This document shows, piece by piece, positions 44,588-53,293 of a stretch of DNA of 64,000 nucleotides (positions are counted from its first letter, which is position 1; every line of letters begins with the position of its first letter). The notes below the pieces were generated by a model. The model had not been told where the DNA came from and made no database searches. It saw nothing but the letters and a program-made list of their open reading frames with translations. A program made the translations under genes and the position numbers. Source of the stretch: Cylindrospermum stagnale PCC 7417 (GTDB lineage Bacteria; Cyanobacteriota; Cyanobacteriia; Cyanobacteriales; Nostocaceae); contig NC_019757.1 in the NCBI RefSeq assembly GCF_000317535.1, forward strand, positions 4,181,501-4,245,500. Reading direction: 5' to 3'.

Positions 44588-45839
44588 TAATTGTCCTATC
44601 AAGGGTTAATTGTCAACATTTCATAATATCTTCCATCCAATGTACATAACTAATTTGTTGACACATACAGGCTTGTAAATAGCGGAATTTATCTAATATT
44701 TTTTCACCCCATTGTTTAGGAACAGATACAAGTTGTAAAATCAGATAAGCAATGAGACTTGCATAGATTTGTATGGTAATACCATTAACATTTTTGGTAA
44801 TTAATTTATCAAGTTTTAGGTGCATCTTTAAAAATTTCCATAACAATTCAACTCCCCACCTTAAGCGATAAATATCTCTAATATCATCATCTCTAACTGC
44901 TGCATCTCCATTAGTTGGTAAATTAGTGACTAAGCGAAATTCAGTTCTCGTTTCTAAATCACAAAAATTAATCACTCTATAAGCTTGTGCATCTGTTGAT
45001 GAGCCAATTTTTACCAGTCCATTTTCTGATTCAAATTCTAACTTCCAATTATTTTTAATCCGTAACACAAAGTATTTATTTTCTTGAACTAGTTCTTGAA
45101 TAAAATTTAAACCTGCAAAGCCCCTATCCATTACTCCAACAGCATCTGCTGGCAAATTAGACATCATCTTTGAGCCAAATTTATAATCATGATTATGACC
45201 AAAGTTGATGAAATTATCTTCTGGACTTCCTGTAGCAAGATTTAGGGAACTAAACAGTTTAACTTGATGATAATCCAGAATCCATAACAGCTTACTTGTC
45301 AATGTAATAATTGTTGAATCAATTGGACATATTGCATATTTATTGTGTAACTTCTTCTGGACTTTATTCTGGACTAATTGATTTAATTGATGATAAATCT
45401 TCTGGAATACTTCTTGACTTCGATGAGTGTTAGCTTTGGAAAACGTGGAAATATCTACATCAAATCCTGTATTGTTTAATCGTTTAAATAAATCCCTCAT
45501 ACTCGTTAAGCTATTATCCAGGGCATAAGCTAACCAACACTCGACAAAAAGACGGCTGTTCAAAACAGGATAATCATTTTTTGGTAGCCCTCCCAGGATA
45601 TTTTTGACAATCTTGGGAAATGAATTTATAATCATCGTTAATCGAAATATTTTAATCCTTTGCCCAAAATCTAACATATTTTGGGCTATTCTTATCGGAA
45701 TTTTCTTAACATTCAACACTTCTGACTTTGATGTAAAACTTGAAATTGAGTTTCAAGCCAAGAATATAAATTCAAAATAATCATATTCTCTAAGATAAAA
45801 ATTCAATATTTATTTTCATTAGCGAGTATAGCACATTTG
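44588..45839. mobile_element. IS4-type insertion sequence
   Basis: About 1252 bp carrying one transposase gene. Ends TAATTGTCCTATC (44588-44600) and, inverted, CAAATGTGCTATA (from 45839) match at 9 of 13 positions. TACTAAG occurs directly outside both ends (44578-44584 and 45840-45846), suggesting a target duplication of about 10 bp with later mismatches. Boundaries are my inference. Confidence 0.5.
44613..45719 (-). CDS. IS4-family transposase
   Basis: 368 residues. DDE catalysis: CPIDSTII (first Asp), VGVMDRGFAGLNFI (second Asp) and YRLRWGVELLWKFLK, the Y-(2)-R-(3)-E-(6)-K signature with the Glu. The frame is full length, so it may be active. N-terminal part LNSRLFVECWLAYALDNSL resembles other cyanobacterial IS4-type enzymes. 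AT-rich. Confidence 0.9.
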   Translation of the reverse strand: MLNVKKIPIRIAQNMLDFGQRIKIFRLTMIINSFPKIVKNILGGLPKNDYPVLNSRLFVECWLAYALDNSLTSMRDLFKRLNNTGFDVDISTFSKANTHRSQEVFQKIYHQLNQLVQNKVQKKLHNKYAICPIDSTIITLTSKLLWILDYHQVKLFSSLNLATGSPEDNFINFGHNHDYKFGSKMMSNLPADAVGVMDRGFAGLNFIQELVQENKYFVLRIKNNWKLEFESENGLVKIGSSTDAQAYRVINFCDLETRTEFRLVTNLPTNGDAAVRDDDIRDIYRLRWGVELLWKFLKMHLKLDKLITKNVNGITIQIYASLIAYLILQLVSVPKQWGEKILDKFRYLQACMCQQISYVHWMEDIMKC

Positions 45840-45858
45840 TACTAAGTGACAAGAAATT

Positions 45859-45920
45859 GCCTCTTCTCTCCTTCCTTTGCGTGAGGTAAAAAAGATATAG
45901 CCACACACGCGCCAAAATGC
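45859..45920. repeat. Direct repeat left of xisHI
   Basis: GCCTCTTCTCTCCTTC, a short variable part, then 34 bases from TAAAAAAGATATAGCC to CGCCAAAATGC that are identical to the copy at 46822-46901. This copy is 18 bases shorter in the middle. Confidence 0.85.
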
Positions 45921-45961
45921 AACACCTGCCATAATCCATGCGATCGCAGTAACATATTTAT

Positions 45962-46303
45962 TTAAGCAGTAGCAAATTCAGTATATTTCCTCTCTTCAGG
46001 AGGGTGAAATGCTAAAACAATATCAAGATTAGAAATACCTAACTTCATTAACTCATTAGCTATTCCTTCCTCTGTCCAATCTTCTTCTATCCAAATTTTA
46101 TCATTTTTAATCCTGATATTAACTTGGATATTATTGGTTCTTTTCTTACCATCCCAACCCAAAAAACACCAAATATAGTGATGATTTTTATCATCAAAAA
46201 CCAGACAACTTTCATCAGTTAAATTTGCCGCACCAGAAACCCAATTATGATATTCTGTGAGAACTTGTTTGATAGCTATTTGATATTGTTCTAGTTTATC
46301 CAT
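45962..46303 (-). CDS. xisI: XisI family protein
   Basis: 113 residues. YQIAIKQVLTEYHNWVSG, CLVFDDKNHHYIWCFLGWDG, NNIQVNIRIKNDKIWIEEDW and the TEEGIANELMKLGI stretch near the C-terminus are the XisI signature. In Anabaena, XisH and XisI control excision of the fdxN element with recombinase XisF. Its start overlaps xisH by 13 bases. No fdxN element or XisF is in this window. Confidence 0.9.
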   Translation of the reverse strand: MDKLEQYQIAIKQVLTEYHNWVSGAANLTDESCLVFDDKNHHYIWCFLGWDGKKRTNNIQVNIRIKNDKIWIEEDWTEEGIANELMKLGISNLDIVLAFHPPEERKYTEFATA

Positions 46304-46707
46304 TGCAATATCTCCTCTTTTTCTACATTAACGACAATTATCAAAATTTGATTTAATTGGACAATATCTTTGATTGAATCTCTTGTAAAAAAGTTTTCAT
46401 AGGTACTTTCTTTAATAGCTAAATAAATTATATATTCTGGTTCTGTGAGGTTAATTAAATTACGATATAAAATATATTGCCCTAAAGCTAGTTCAAAATC
46501 TCTCATAGGAGAAGGACTAAGAAAACTTTTGATTTCAACAACTATTTTTCGTCCTTTTCGTTCTGCTGCGATAGGTTTTTCTGCTGATAAATCAGCAAAC
46601 AATTCAGCATCTTTATACTTGATTTTATAAGGATCAGCCGTAATCGTCCAACCATCTTTAACTAAAGCGTTCTTAACGGCATCATGGTAAATATCCTTTG
46701 CTGGCAT
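46291..46707 (-). CDS. xisH: XisH family protein (endonuclease-like fold)
   Basis: 138 residues from the ATG at 46707 (MPAKDIYHDAVKNAL), with AGGA before it. ADLSAEKPIAAERKGRKIVV followed by EIKSFL carries a D...ExK layout like PD-(D/E)XK nucleases. The C-terminal half (ALGQYILYRNLI, EPEYIIYLAIKESTYENFF) is conserved in XisH. Coupled to xisI. Such pairs are multiplied in filamentous cyanobacteria far beyond fdxN elements, so a general nuclease-plus-partner role is possible. Confidence 0.9.
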   Translation of the reverse strand: MPAKDIYHDAVKNALVKDGWTITADPYKIKYKDAELFADLSAEKPIAAERKGRKIVVEIKSFLSPSPMRDFELALGQYILYRNLINLTEPEYIIYLAIKESTYENFFTRDSIKDIVQLNQILIIVVNVEKEEILQWIN

Positions 46708-47024
46708 TGTCTTCCTGAGCAAATACAAATTAAGCTTGATAGTACAAATATATTATATAGCTTGCGATCAGCTGAAAGTATCAGCGCTGAGTGCAAAGCA
46801 TCCCGTCAGGGATACGCGATCGCCTCTTCTCTCCTTCATCTGCGTTCTCTGCGCCTCTGCGGTTCGTTAAAAAAGATATAGCCACACACGCGCCAAAATG
46901 CGATCGCCTCCTCTGGGAGCGCACCGCGCGATCGCCATAAAACTTAAAATTTGTACAATTTGCATAAAATAGACAAAAAATCTATAATTAGAATTATCTA
47001 ACCCTATAAATTTTGTAAGCCGCT
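46708..47024. other. Intergenic region with repeats
   Basis: No gene. It contains the right direct repeat (46822-46901), HIP1 sites, and an AACGAACCGC-family copy on the minus strand (46848-46870). An AT-rich stretch before 47025 likely carries the promoter of the toxin-antitoxin pair. Confidence 0.6.
46822..46901. repeat. Direct repeat right of xisHI
   Basis: Longer form (80 bp) of the repeat at 45859-45920, including the TCTGCGTTCTCTGCGCCTCT and GCGGTTCGTTAAAAAAG parts. Confidence 0.85.
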
Positions 47025-47276
47025 ATGTCTGTCATCAGTGCAACTGAAGCGCGTGCTAATTTTCCCGATATTATGAACCGTGCTGAATACGGTGGTGAAA
47101 GAATTTTAATTCAGCGTCATGGCAAAGCTGCGGTAGCGATAATTAGCATTAACGACTTAAAGCTACTAGAAGCGATAGAAGATGCCATTGATTCTGCTAA
47201 ACTGCGACGTGCAATTGAGGAAAATGAAGGATTTACCACCATAGAAGAAATTATTGCCAAACGCCCAAATGAGTGA
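47025..47276 (+). CDS. Phd/YefM-family antitoxin
   Basis: 83 residues. SVISATEARANFPDIMNRAE at the start and GGERILIQRHGKAAVAII, the fold of Phd/YefM antitoxins, are clear. The acidic tail (ENEGFTTIEEIIAKRPNE) would cover the toxin. It overlaps the toxin gene by 8 bases. Confidence 0.9.
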   Translation: MSVISATEARANFPDIMNRAEYGGERILIQRHGKAAVAIISINDLKLLEAIEDAIDSAKLRRAIEENEGFTTIEEIIAKRPNE

Positions 47277-47544
47277 ACGTTATACTCTGAGGATTGCTAA
47301 AACTGCCGAAAAAGACTTATTAGACTTGCAAGCAAAACAGTATAAACAGGTTGTATCGAAAATCCTCTCACTTCAGGGTAATCCTCGTCCTCAAGACTAC
47401 GCAGCTTTAAAAGGTTATCAAGGTGGTTATCGTATTGATCAGGGTGAGTACAGAATTTTGTACACCATTGATGACGATAATAAATTAGTTGCTGTTTTCC
47501 GGGTTGGTAAACGTAATGATGGTGAAGTTTATCAAAATTTGTAA
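47269..47544 (+). CDS. RelE/ParE-family toxin
   Basis: 91 residues from the ATG at 47269 (MSERYTLRIAKTAEKDLL). RPQDYAALKGYQGGYRIDQG, EYRILYTIDDD and VFRVGKRNDGEVY are typical of RelE mRNA interferases with the conserved Arg/Tyr positions. Five earlier codons in the frame belong to the antitoxin end and are not used. Confidence 0.9.
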   Translation: MSERYTLRIAKTAEKDLLDLQAKQYKQVVSKILSLQGNPRPQDYAALKGYQGGYRIDQGEYRILYTIDDDNKLVAVFRVGKRNDGEVYQNL

Positions 47545-47675
47545 CTTTGTTATCCTATCGTACTTCCAAAACCACCAAAAAGCGATCGCTTTGCACCATC
47601 GCTCTTTATCTTTCTGCCTTTGCGGCTTTGCGACGAAAGAGTGAGACAAAAAAGCAATTATAAAAGCAATTATAA

Positions 47676-48131
47676 TTAAACAGGAAAGAAATCAGAGTCT
47701 AAGGTTTCATCAACAGAAAAAGGATAGTCTTGAGGAAAAATAGACAGAGGAAGTCCAGTTTCAATAGATGCTTCTTTGCGAGCGTGTTGGTAACAAATAT
47801 CAAAAACTTCGGTATAATAGCTTTTTAGGCTAGGACTATCTAAAAATGCTTCTTGCAATCTTTGACGATGTTCATAGATAGTGTATAACCAGCTATTGGA
47901 TCGGTTTTGGGGTTGAAATTTGTATTTGAGAAGGTGCATTAAAAGCACTCTAAGATTACTCCTTAAAGCATTTTTATCACTTCTTCCCATACTTTCAATT
48001 TCTTCAATTAAATTTTCTAAATCTAATTCTAAAAAATTCTTAGTTTTTAACAAATAAGCAGTTTTCTCTAACCATAAATTATAATCTTGTGCGTAGAGAT
48101 TATTGGTTGTATGAAAAGATTGATGGCTCAT
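47676..48131 (-). CDS. DUF29 family protein
   Basis: 151 residues. YAQDYNLWLEKTAYLLKTKN, LDLENLIEEIESMGRSDKN, LRVLLMHLLKYKFQP and the end PQDYPFSVDETLDSDFFPV are the DUF29 signature. Function unknown. These genes are multiplied in filamentous cyanobacteria and often lie among toxin-antitoxin and nuclease genes, as here. Confidence 0.9.
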   Translation of the reverse strand: MSHQSFHTTNNLYAQDYNLWLEKTAYLLKTKNFLELDLENLIEEIESMGRSDKNALRSNLRVLLMHLLKYKFQPQNRSNSWLYTIYEHRQRLQEAFLDSPSLKSYYTEVFDICYQHARKEASIETGLPLSIFPQDYPFSVDETLDSDFFPV

Positions 48132-48259
48132 AATCTTCTCCTTTACGGATATATGATTTTCGCATCACTTCTATTGTGATAAAAAGATAGATAATTGCTG
48201 ATTTAAGTTAATCTTTTTATTCGAGTAGTAATAATCAAGCTCAGTTTCAAGCCAAATCG

Positions 48260-48472
48260 CTACTTTTGTTCTTCTGCTTCCCGCAGTTGCTTCTCTGTCC
48301 GCTCATAGGGTTTTGTCTTCGGTTTCCAAGAGGGAGACAGACCTATGAAAAATTTGTTTATGGCTGTACGGGTTTGAGTGCTAGCTTGACCTATAGCACC
48401 AGGAAACACCTTATCACCTCCTGCCACAAATAGCAGAAAGCCAATGAGTATAAAAGGCAGATAATGTTTCAT
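48260..48472 (-). CDS. Small exported or membrane protein, 70 aa
   Basis: A hydrophobic N-terminus (about 4-20, YLPFILIGFLLFVAGGD) is followed by a basic/polar tail (WKPKTKPYERTEKQLREAEEQ). Not recognised. It has an ordinary ATG and codon use like its neighbours. A single-pass membrane protein is the safest description. Confidence 0.55.
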   Translation of the reverse strand: MKHYLPFILIGFLLFVAGGDKVFPGAIGQASTQTRTAINKFFIGLSPSWKPKTKPYERTEKQLREAEEQK

Positions 48473-48586
48473 GTCTAAATCCCCTCAAGCTAACGTTTTG
48501 CAAAACTTCATCAGGCGATCTGCCTTGAAAATCTCCACCAATTGTAAATCATCAGATCATCATTTGCACCAAACAAATACTTTAAC

Positions 48587-51500
48587 CTAACGTTTCATCG
48601 GAATTTCTATCCATATTTCACAACCGTTACCAGGTTGAGAAACACACTTGATTTGACCGCCATGTTTTTCCACAATAATCTGATAACTAATAGATAGACC
48701 TAAACCAGTGCCTTGACCAGGTTGCTTAGTCGTAAAGAAAGGTTCAAAAATACGCGATTCCATCCCCTCTGGAATACCACAACCATTATCGGCAATGCGA
48801 ATCTGAATATAATTTTCTTCTATAACTGCTGTACGAATCCAAATTTTAGGATGGTCAGTTATTGTTCCAGATGCTGCTGAGTTTTTTAGAGCATCAATTG
48901 CATTACTGACAATGTTCATAAATACCTGATTCATCTGAGCGGCATAGCATTCAACTAGGGGCAAATCGCCATATTCTTTAACTACCTCAATAGCCAGCGA
49001 TTTATTTTCTGGTTGCAGCCAATGTTGCAGAATCAACAAAGTGCTTTCAATGCCTTCATGCAAGTCAATAGGCTTCATCTCTGCTTCATCAAGCCGAGAA
49101 AAAGTCCGTAACGACAGGACTAATTCACGGATGCGGTCTGCCCCCATCATCATGGAAGTGAGCATTTTGGGCAAGTCATCAGCAATAAAATCTAAATCCA
49201 TTTCTGCTGCTTGCTGTTGAATTACCCCTGTTGGCTGAGGATAGTTTTCCTGGTAAAGGCGCAGCAAGTTTAACAAATCTTCAGTATGTTGAGTAACGTA
49301 GGGGATGTTGCCGTAAATAAAGCTAATTGGGTTGTTGATTTCATGGGCTACCCCAGCAACTAACTGCCCTAAACCAGCCATTTTTTCACTTTGAATTAAC
49401 TGGCTTTGAGTTTGCTGCAATTCCTTAAGAGTCTGGGTGATTTCTTCTTTTTGACGTCGAGTCCGTTCGAGTAATTCCGCTTGCTGGAGTCCTACCCCCA
49501 ATTGAGAACCAATCTGCACTAGCAAATCTACCTCATCTTCTTGCCAATCACGGGGTTTTGTATTTTGATACGCTGCTAGTAGTCCCCAGAGTTTCTCCCC
49601 CTGAAAAATCGGCACAATCATATATGCCCTAGCCTCCATTGGCTCCGTTAGGGCAATATGACGAATAGAAGTATTTGTGGTGGCAGTATCCTTAATGACC
49701 AAAATTTTCCCGTTAGCGTAGTCTCCTCCTTGGGTTTTTTGCAGGTAATCGTCGGCAATTACAGGCACAAGTTCCCGTATTGGTGTCCAACCATAGGCTA
49801 ATGACTCAGCTACAAATTCGCCACTCCAATCAGGCCGGAAGCGATAAATTGTCACTCGATCAACTTCCAATAGCCGCTGGACTTCTTGGGTACTGGTAGC
49901 AAATATGGTATTCAGGTCAAGGGACTGGCGAATTTTCTCCACTGTTGCTGCTAATGCCTTTCCCCTTTCGGTCGCTTTAGCCAGTTTCTCCGCTTGCACC
50001 TGCACTTGTTTCAAGGACTCAGCTTGCTGTAATGCTACCCCCAGTTGGATGCCAACTTGGGCCAGCAAGTTGATTTCTTCGTCTTGCCAATAACGGGGTT
50101 GGGAGTTTTGATAAGCTACTAGCAATCCCCACAATTTTTCGCCTTGAGAAATCGGGACAAATATTTCATTTCGTGCAAATTTACCTGCATGTGTTCCTTG
50201 CAAAAGAAGGCGTTCGGTCACTGGTTGTGGCTTAACCATTGGTGTCCAACCATCAACAATGGAATCAGCAACAAATTCGCCACTCCAGTCAGGGTAGAAG
50301 CGATAAATTGCCACTCTTTCTACTTCTAATAACCGCAGAACTTCTTGAGTAGTGGTTTTAAAGATGGTGTCAATGTCAAGAGACTGGCGAATTTTTTCTA
50401 CTGTGTTCGCTAGTCCTCTTTGCCTTTCCGCAGCTTTGCTGATCTCTGCTGCTTGGGTCTGCATTTGTTGTAAGAATACCGCTTGCTGCAAAGCTACACT
50501 AAATTGGCTGCCAACTTGTGTGAGCAAGTACACCTCATCTTCTTGCCAATCACGAGGCCCGGTATTTTGGTAAACGGCCAGCAAGCCCCAGAGCTTTTGA
50601 TTATGAAGAATGGCAATAATCACATAAGCTCTTGCTTGATAGCTCTCTAAGACTTTAATGTAGCAGTCACTAAAGCCAGTATTGTAAATATCATTACAAA
50701 CACGGTAGACTTCACCCTTGGTGAAGCGACCACCCTCTGTGTCTTGTAAGTAAGTATCAGCCACTGGGGGTGCTATTAAGTCTTGCAACCGACATTCGCT
50801 GATGTTTTCACCCAATTCTGGGCGCTGTAACTGCTCTAGCATCAGGGCGGCCCAACCCTCTGACAGAGATTCAAACACGAATTCACCGCTCCAATCTGGA
50901 TTGAAGCGATAGATAGCCACGCGATCGGCTTTCAGCAGATGCCTGAGTTCTTCAGTACTGGTGCGAAAAATGCTTTCTAAGTCTAGAGACTGACGGATTT
51001 TCTCAATGGTTTTGGCGATGATTTTCTGCCATTCCGCTGATTTTTCTCTAGCTTTTGCTTGTGCTAATTGTGCCGATTGTAGTTTTACCTGTTCTAGGTA
51101 ATCTGCTTGCTGCAAGGCAACTCCCAAATGTTCGGCGATTAGTTGCACAAACTCAATTTCTGATCCTTCCCATTGCCGTGGGCCGCTACATTGATGAATA
51201 CATAATAATCCCCATAAATCTTTGCCTTTCATCAGGGGGGCAGCTATATTGGCACGCACTTGGAATCTTTCTAAAATCTGGACATGGCAATCGCTGGCAC
51301 CATCAAGATAGATATCAGCGATCGCTTTAATCCGACCTTGTTTATACAGTCCGGCAAATTCCGCAGCAAAGCAGTGATCGCGCAGTTTGGCGGCCAATGC
51401 TGACACCCATTCTGTTCCTACATCCTCATAGATAAATTCTCCTTCCCATTCCAACTCAGGATAAAAACGAAATACTCCAACTCTGTCAGTATTCAGAAGT

Positions 51501-51619
51501 TGGCGCACCTCGGTGACTGTAATTTTGAAGATAGTGTCTATATCCAGAGACTCGCGAATGTGAGCAATTACTCTAGACAAAGCTTTTTGTTGCTCACCCT
51601 GACACAGGGAAAAAGTCAT
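48587..51619 (-). CDS. Multi-GAF sensor histidine kinase
   Basis: 1010 residues. Four GAF domains (about 15-175, 210-385, 410-535 and 560-715) are joined by helical linkers with IRQSLDxxxIF at each start. The kinase core has His759 in LVAGVAHEINNPISF and ATPase motifs QVFMNIVSNAIDALKN, IADNGCGIP and GTGLGLSISYQI. No membrane segment. GAF1 has Cys111-His112 in SDCHVQILERFQVRA, the position and pair used for bilin attachment in cyanobacteriochromes. GAF2 has Cys-Tyr (319-320). GAF3 lacks the segment and GAF4 has no Cys there. Light or bilin sensing by GAF1 is possible, not shown. No adjacent regulator. Confidence 0.9.
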   Translation of the reverse strand: MTFSLCQGEQQKALSRVIAHIRESLDIDTIFKITVTEVRQLLNTDRVGVFRFYPELEWEGEFIYEDVGTEWVSALAAKLRDHCFAAEFAGLYKQGRIKAIADIYLDGASDCHVQILERFQVRANIAAPLMKGKDLWGLLCIHQCSGPRQWEGSEIEFVQLIAEHLGVALQQADYLEQVKLQSAQLAQAKAREKSAEWQKIIAKTIEKIRQSLDLESIFRTSTEELRHLLKADRVAIYRFNPDWSGEFVFESLSEGWAALMLEQLQRPELGENISECRLQDLIAPPVADTYLQDTEGGRFTKGEVYRVCNDIYNTGFSDCYIKVLESYQARAYVIIAILHNQKLWGLLAVYQNTGPRDWQEDEVYLLTQVGSQFSVALQQAVFLQQMQTQAAEISKAAERQRGLANTVEKIRQSLDIDTIFKTTTQEVLRLLEVERVAIYRFYPDWSGEFVADSIVDGWTPMVKPQPVTERLLLQGTHAGKFARNEIFVPISQGEKLWGLLVAYQNSQPRYWQDEEINLLAQVGIQLGVALQQAESLKQVQVQAEKLAKATERGKALAATVEKIRQSLDLNTIFATSTQEVQRLLEVDRVTIYRFRPDWSGEFVAESLAYGWTPIRELVPVIADDYLQKTQGGDYANGKILVIKDTATTNTSIRHIALTEPMEARAYMIVPIFQGEKLWGLLAAYQNTKPRDWQEDEVDLLVQIGSQLGVGLQQAELLERTRRQKEEITQTLKELQQTQSQLIQSEKMAGLGQLVAGVAHEINNPISFIYGNIPYVTQHTEDLLNLLRLYQENYPQPTGVIQQQAAEMDLDFIADDLPKMLTSMMMGADRIRELVLSLRTFSRLDEAEMKPIDLHEGIESTLLILQHWLQPENKSLAIEVVKEYGDLPLVECYAAQMNQVFMNIVSNAIDALKNSAASGTITDHPKIWIRTAVIEENYIQIRIADNGCGIPEGMESRIFEPFFTTKQPGQGTGLGLSISYQIIVEKHGGQIKCVSQPGNGCEIWIEIPMKR

Positions 51620-51798
51620 ATCTGGCTGATATTCATGTTGGGAACTTGGTTATATAAATTCTATGTTAAAAGAATTTTTTATTTCCCGTGGGGCTTTAAA
51701 TATCGAAAATATACTATTTTAGTATAATTCTCACGACAAATTGAAAGGGAACAGCGAGATCTAAAATAATTTCTTATGGATTCAATAGCTTTAGGATT

Positions 51799-51825
51799 TA
51801 AGGACACTATAATATGGTGTCCTTA
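51799..51825. repeat. Hairpin TAAGGACAC/GTGTCCTTA
   Basis: Nine-bp stem, 9-base AT-rich loop. It lies 50 bases after the petN-linked gene on the minus strand, but no T-tract follows in that direction. It may stabilise the transcript end. Confidence 0.5.
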
Positions 51826-51874
51826 AACAGATTTTTGGTGGCAGAAAACAGCGCTATATTTGCTGCGGTAAAAA

Positions 51875-52036
51875 TTATCGCCGTTTGGGAGTGTTGCGTC
51901 GGAGTTCGCGGGTATCGTCTTCTCGACGACGCCGATCGCGCCAATCTGCCAGTGTCAAATAACTAACACCGCCGGTGACTGCTACCAGCAGCACTACAGC
52001 AACTAAAGCCAAAATACTCAGGAATGGATTTTCCAC
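51875..52036 (-). CDS. Small single-pass membrane protein downstream of petN
   Basis: 53 residues read from the minus strand: a GTG start (MENPFLSILALVAVVLLVAV), one membrane helix at about 6-28, then an aromatic/acidic turn (SYLTLADW) and a strongly basic tail (RDRRRREDDTRELRRNTPKR). AGAGGA lies directly before the GTG, and the gap to the petN stop is only 7 bases, so co-transcription is likely. Not recognised by name. A b6f-associated or thylakoid role is only inferred from its position. Confidence 0.7.
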   Translation of the reverse strand: MENPFLSILALVAVVLLVAVTGGVSYLTLADWRDRRRREDDTRELRRNTPKRR

Positions 52037-52043
52037 AATTCCT

Positions 52044-52133
52044 CTATAGTCCGTTGCGTCCCCAAACTACCATTGCAATTGACCAAGTAAACACAACTAG
52101 CAATGATACCCAGCCCAGTGTCAAAATCTCCAT
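52044..52133 (-). CDS. petN: Cytochrome b6-f complex subunit VIII (PetN)
   Basis: 29 residues on the minus strand: [20 protein letters not shown], ending VVWGRNGL. This is the PetN sequence, a single membrane helix at the edge of the b6f dimer needed for its stability. Most homologues begin MA or MD rather than ME, a trivial difference. Too short for ordinary gene calling. Confidence 0.96.
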   Translation of the reverse strand: MEILTLGWVSLLVVFTWSIAMVVWGRNGL

Positions 52134-52232
52134 AGTTTTAATTTTCAATAATTACAAGAGGTCTCTAATATTTATCATACCGGGAAAGGACGGTTGATTC
52201 TTCAACCGCATTTGTGGAGGTGTTAGAAAATT

Positions 52233-52697
52233 GTGAATGTTGATTCAAATATTCAACTGATGGTAGAACGCTTAGAATCCCTCAAGGCGGGAATAATTGG
52301 GGGTTTGTCTCTCGGTTTAGCTTTCCTGATTACCAGTCTTGTGAATAATCTAGTGTTAGCAAAGTATTTTCCGATACTTGCTAGTCAGCCAATTACTTTG
52401 ATAAATTTACACGAGTTGCTGAGTGGGGCGATTGCCAGCTTCTCTGGCTTACTGTTTGGTGTCACCTACCGCTACATCATTCGTTCAGATAAAAATCCCC
52501 AACTCAAAGCTGGTGCTGTGTTTGCCTTTGGTTTGGTGCGGGGATTAACCCAGATAGAAGTTGGCTGGAATGTAGCTGGTACAGTTTTTCCTTGGATGGT
52601 GTTGGCTCTGGAAAGTGTATTTTGGTTTGTGTTGGCGGCGATCTCTCTCGATATTGCCTTGCAACTCGGCTGGATTAAACCTTTTAATTCAGATTAA
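52233..52697 (+). CDS. Conserved membrane protein, 154 aa
   Basis: Four hydrophobic segments (about 18-42, 62-80, 88-104 and 117-145). VERLESLKAGIIGGLSLGLA, HELLSGAIASFSGLLFGVTY and AVFAFGLVRGLTQIEVGWN look well conserved and I associate them with a cyanobacterial family of unknown function. GTG start with GGAGGTG 12 bases upstream. Faces away from petN, so the roughly 100-base gap should hold divergent promoters. Confidence 0.7.
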   Translation: MNVDSNIQLMVERLESLKAGIIGGLSLGLAFLITSLVNNLVLAKYFPILASQPITLINLHELLSGAIASFSGLLFGVTYRYIIRSDKNPQLKAGAVFAFGLVRGLTQIEVGWNVAGTVFPWMVLALESVFWFVLAAISLDIALQLGWIKPFNSD

Positions 52698-52810
52698 CTA
52701 CATATCACATTTTCGTCAATTGATCAAGCAAATATTAATGTTTTTCCACACCTGCTACATAATATATCAATCGTGATTAATATAAGTAAGGTTTTTATGG
52801 CAGCATTCAG

Positions 52811-53293
52811 GTGGAAAATCCTAGATACTGGATTGTGGTTGCATCCAAAGATCATGTACAAAAGAAAGTGGAAAGTGGTTTTATGCAAGCAAGTCATGGT
52901 AAAGCATCACCACTTAAACGCCTGAATATCAATGACTGGATGATTTCTTACTCCCCGAAACTTGAATTTGGTGTTAAGGAAAAATGTCAAGCTTTCACAG
53001 CAATTGGCAGAGTTACTGGCAAGGAAATCTATGATTATGATATGGGTAATGGATTTACTCCTTTCGGGCGTGATGTCCAGTTTTTTGATGGCTGTGAAGT
53101 ATCTATATTGCCATTAATTCCCCATCTGGATTTTATTCAGAATAAACGTTACTGGGGCTATATATTTAGGTTTGGTTTATGGGAAATTCAAAAACCTGAT
53201 TTAGATTTAGTTGCTAGCTTGATGTTGCCAAATAGAGAAATAATAAAGGGAGTGAAAGTTGACATCGCCGAAAAATCAGGTAATTCAGTTTGA
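52811..53293 (+). CDS. EVE-domain protein
   Basis: 160 residues, nearly all EVE domain: NPRYWIVVASKDHVQKKVES at the start, LKRLNINDWMISYSPKLEF, FTAIGRVTGKEIYDYD and RRDVQFFD-like GRDVQFFDGCEVSILPLI. EVE (a PUA/YTH-like fold) is thought to bind modified bases in DNA or RNA and is enriched near restriction and defence genes. The GTG start lacks a strong ribosome site. It overlaps the following regulator by 35 bases. Confidence 0.85.
   Translation: MENPRYWIVVASKDHVQKKVESGFMQASHGKASPLKRLNINDWMISYSPKLEFGVKEKCQAFTAIGRVTGKEIYDYDMGNGFTPFGRDVQFFDGCEVSILPLIPHLDFIQNKRYWGYIFRFGLWEIQKPDLDLVASLMLPNREIIKGVKVDIAEKSGNSV

Noticed and set aside
45962-46707. xisHI as evidence of an fdxN excision element
   Set aside because: No fdxN, no XisF recombinase and no element borders in the window; the pair is widespread outside that element.
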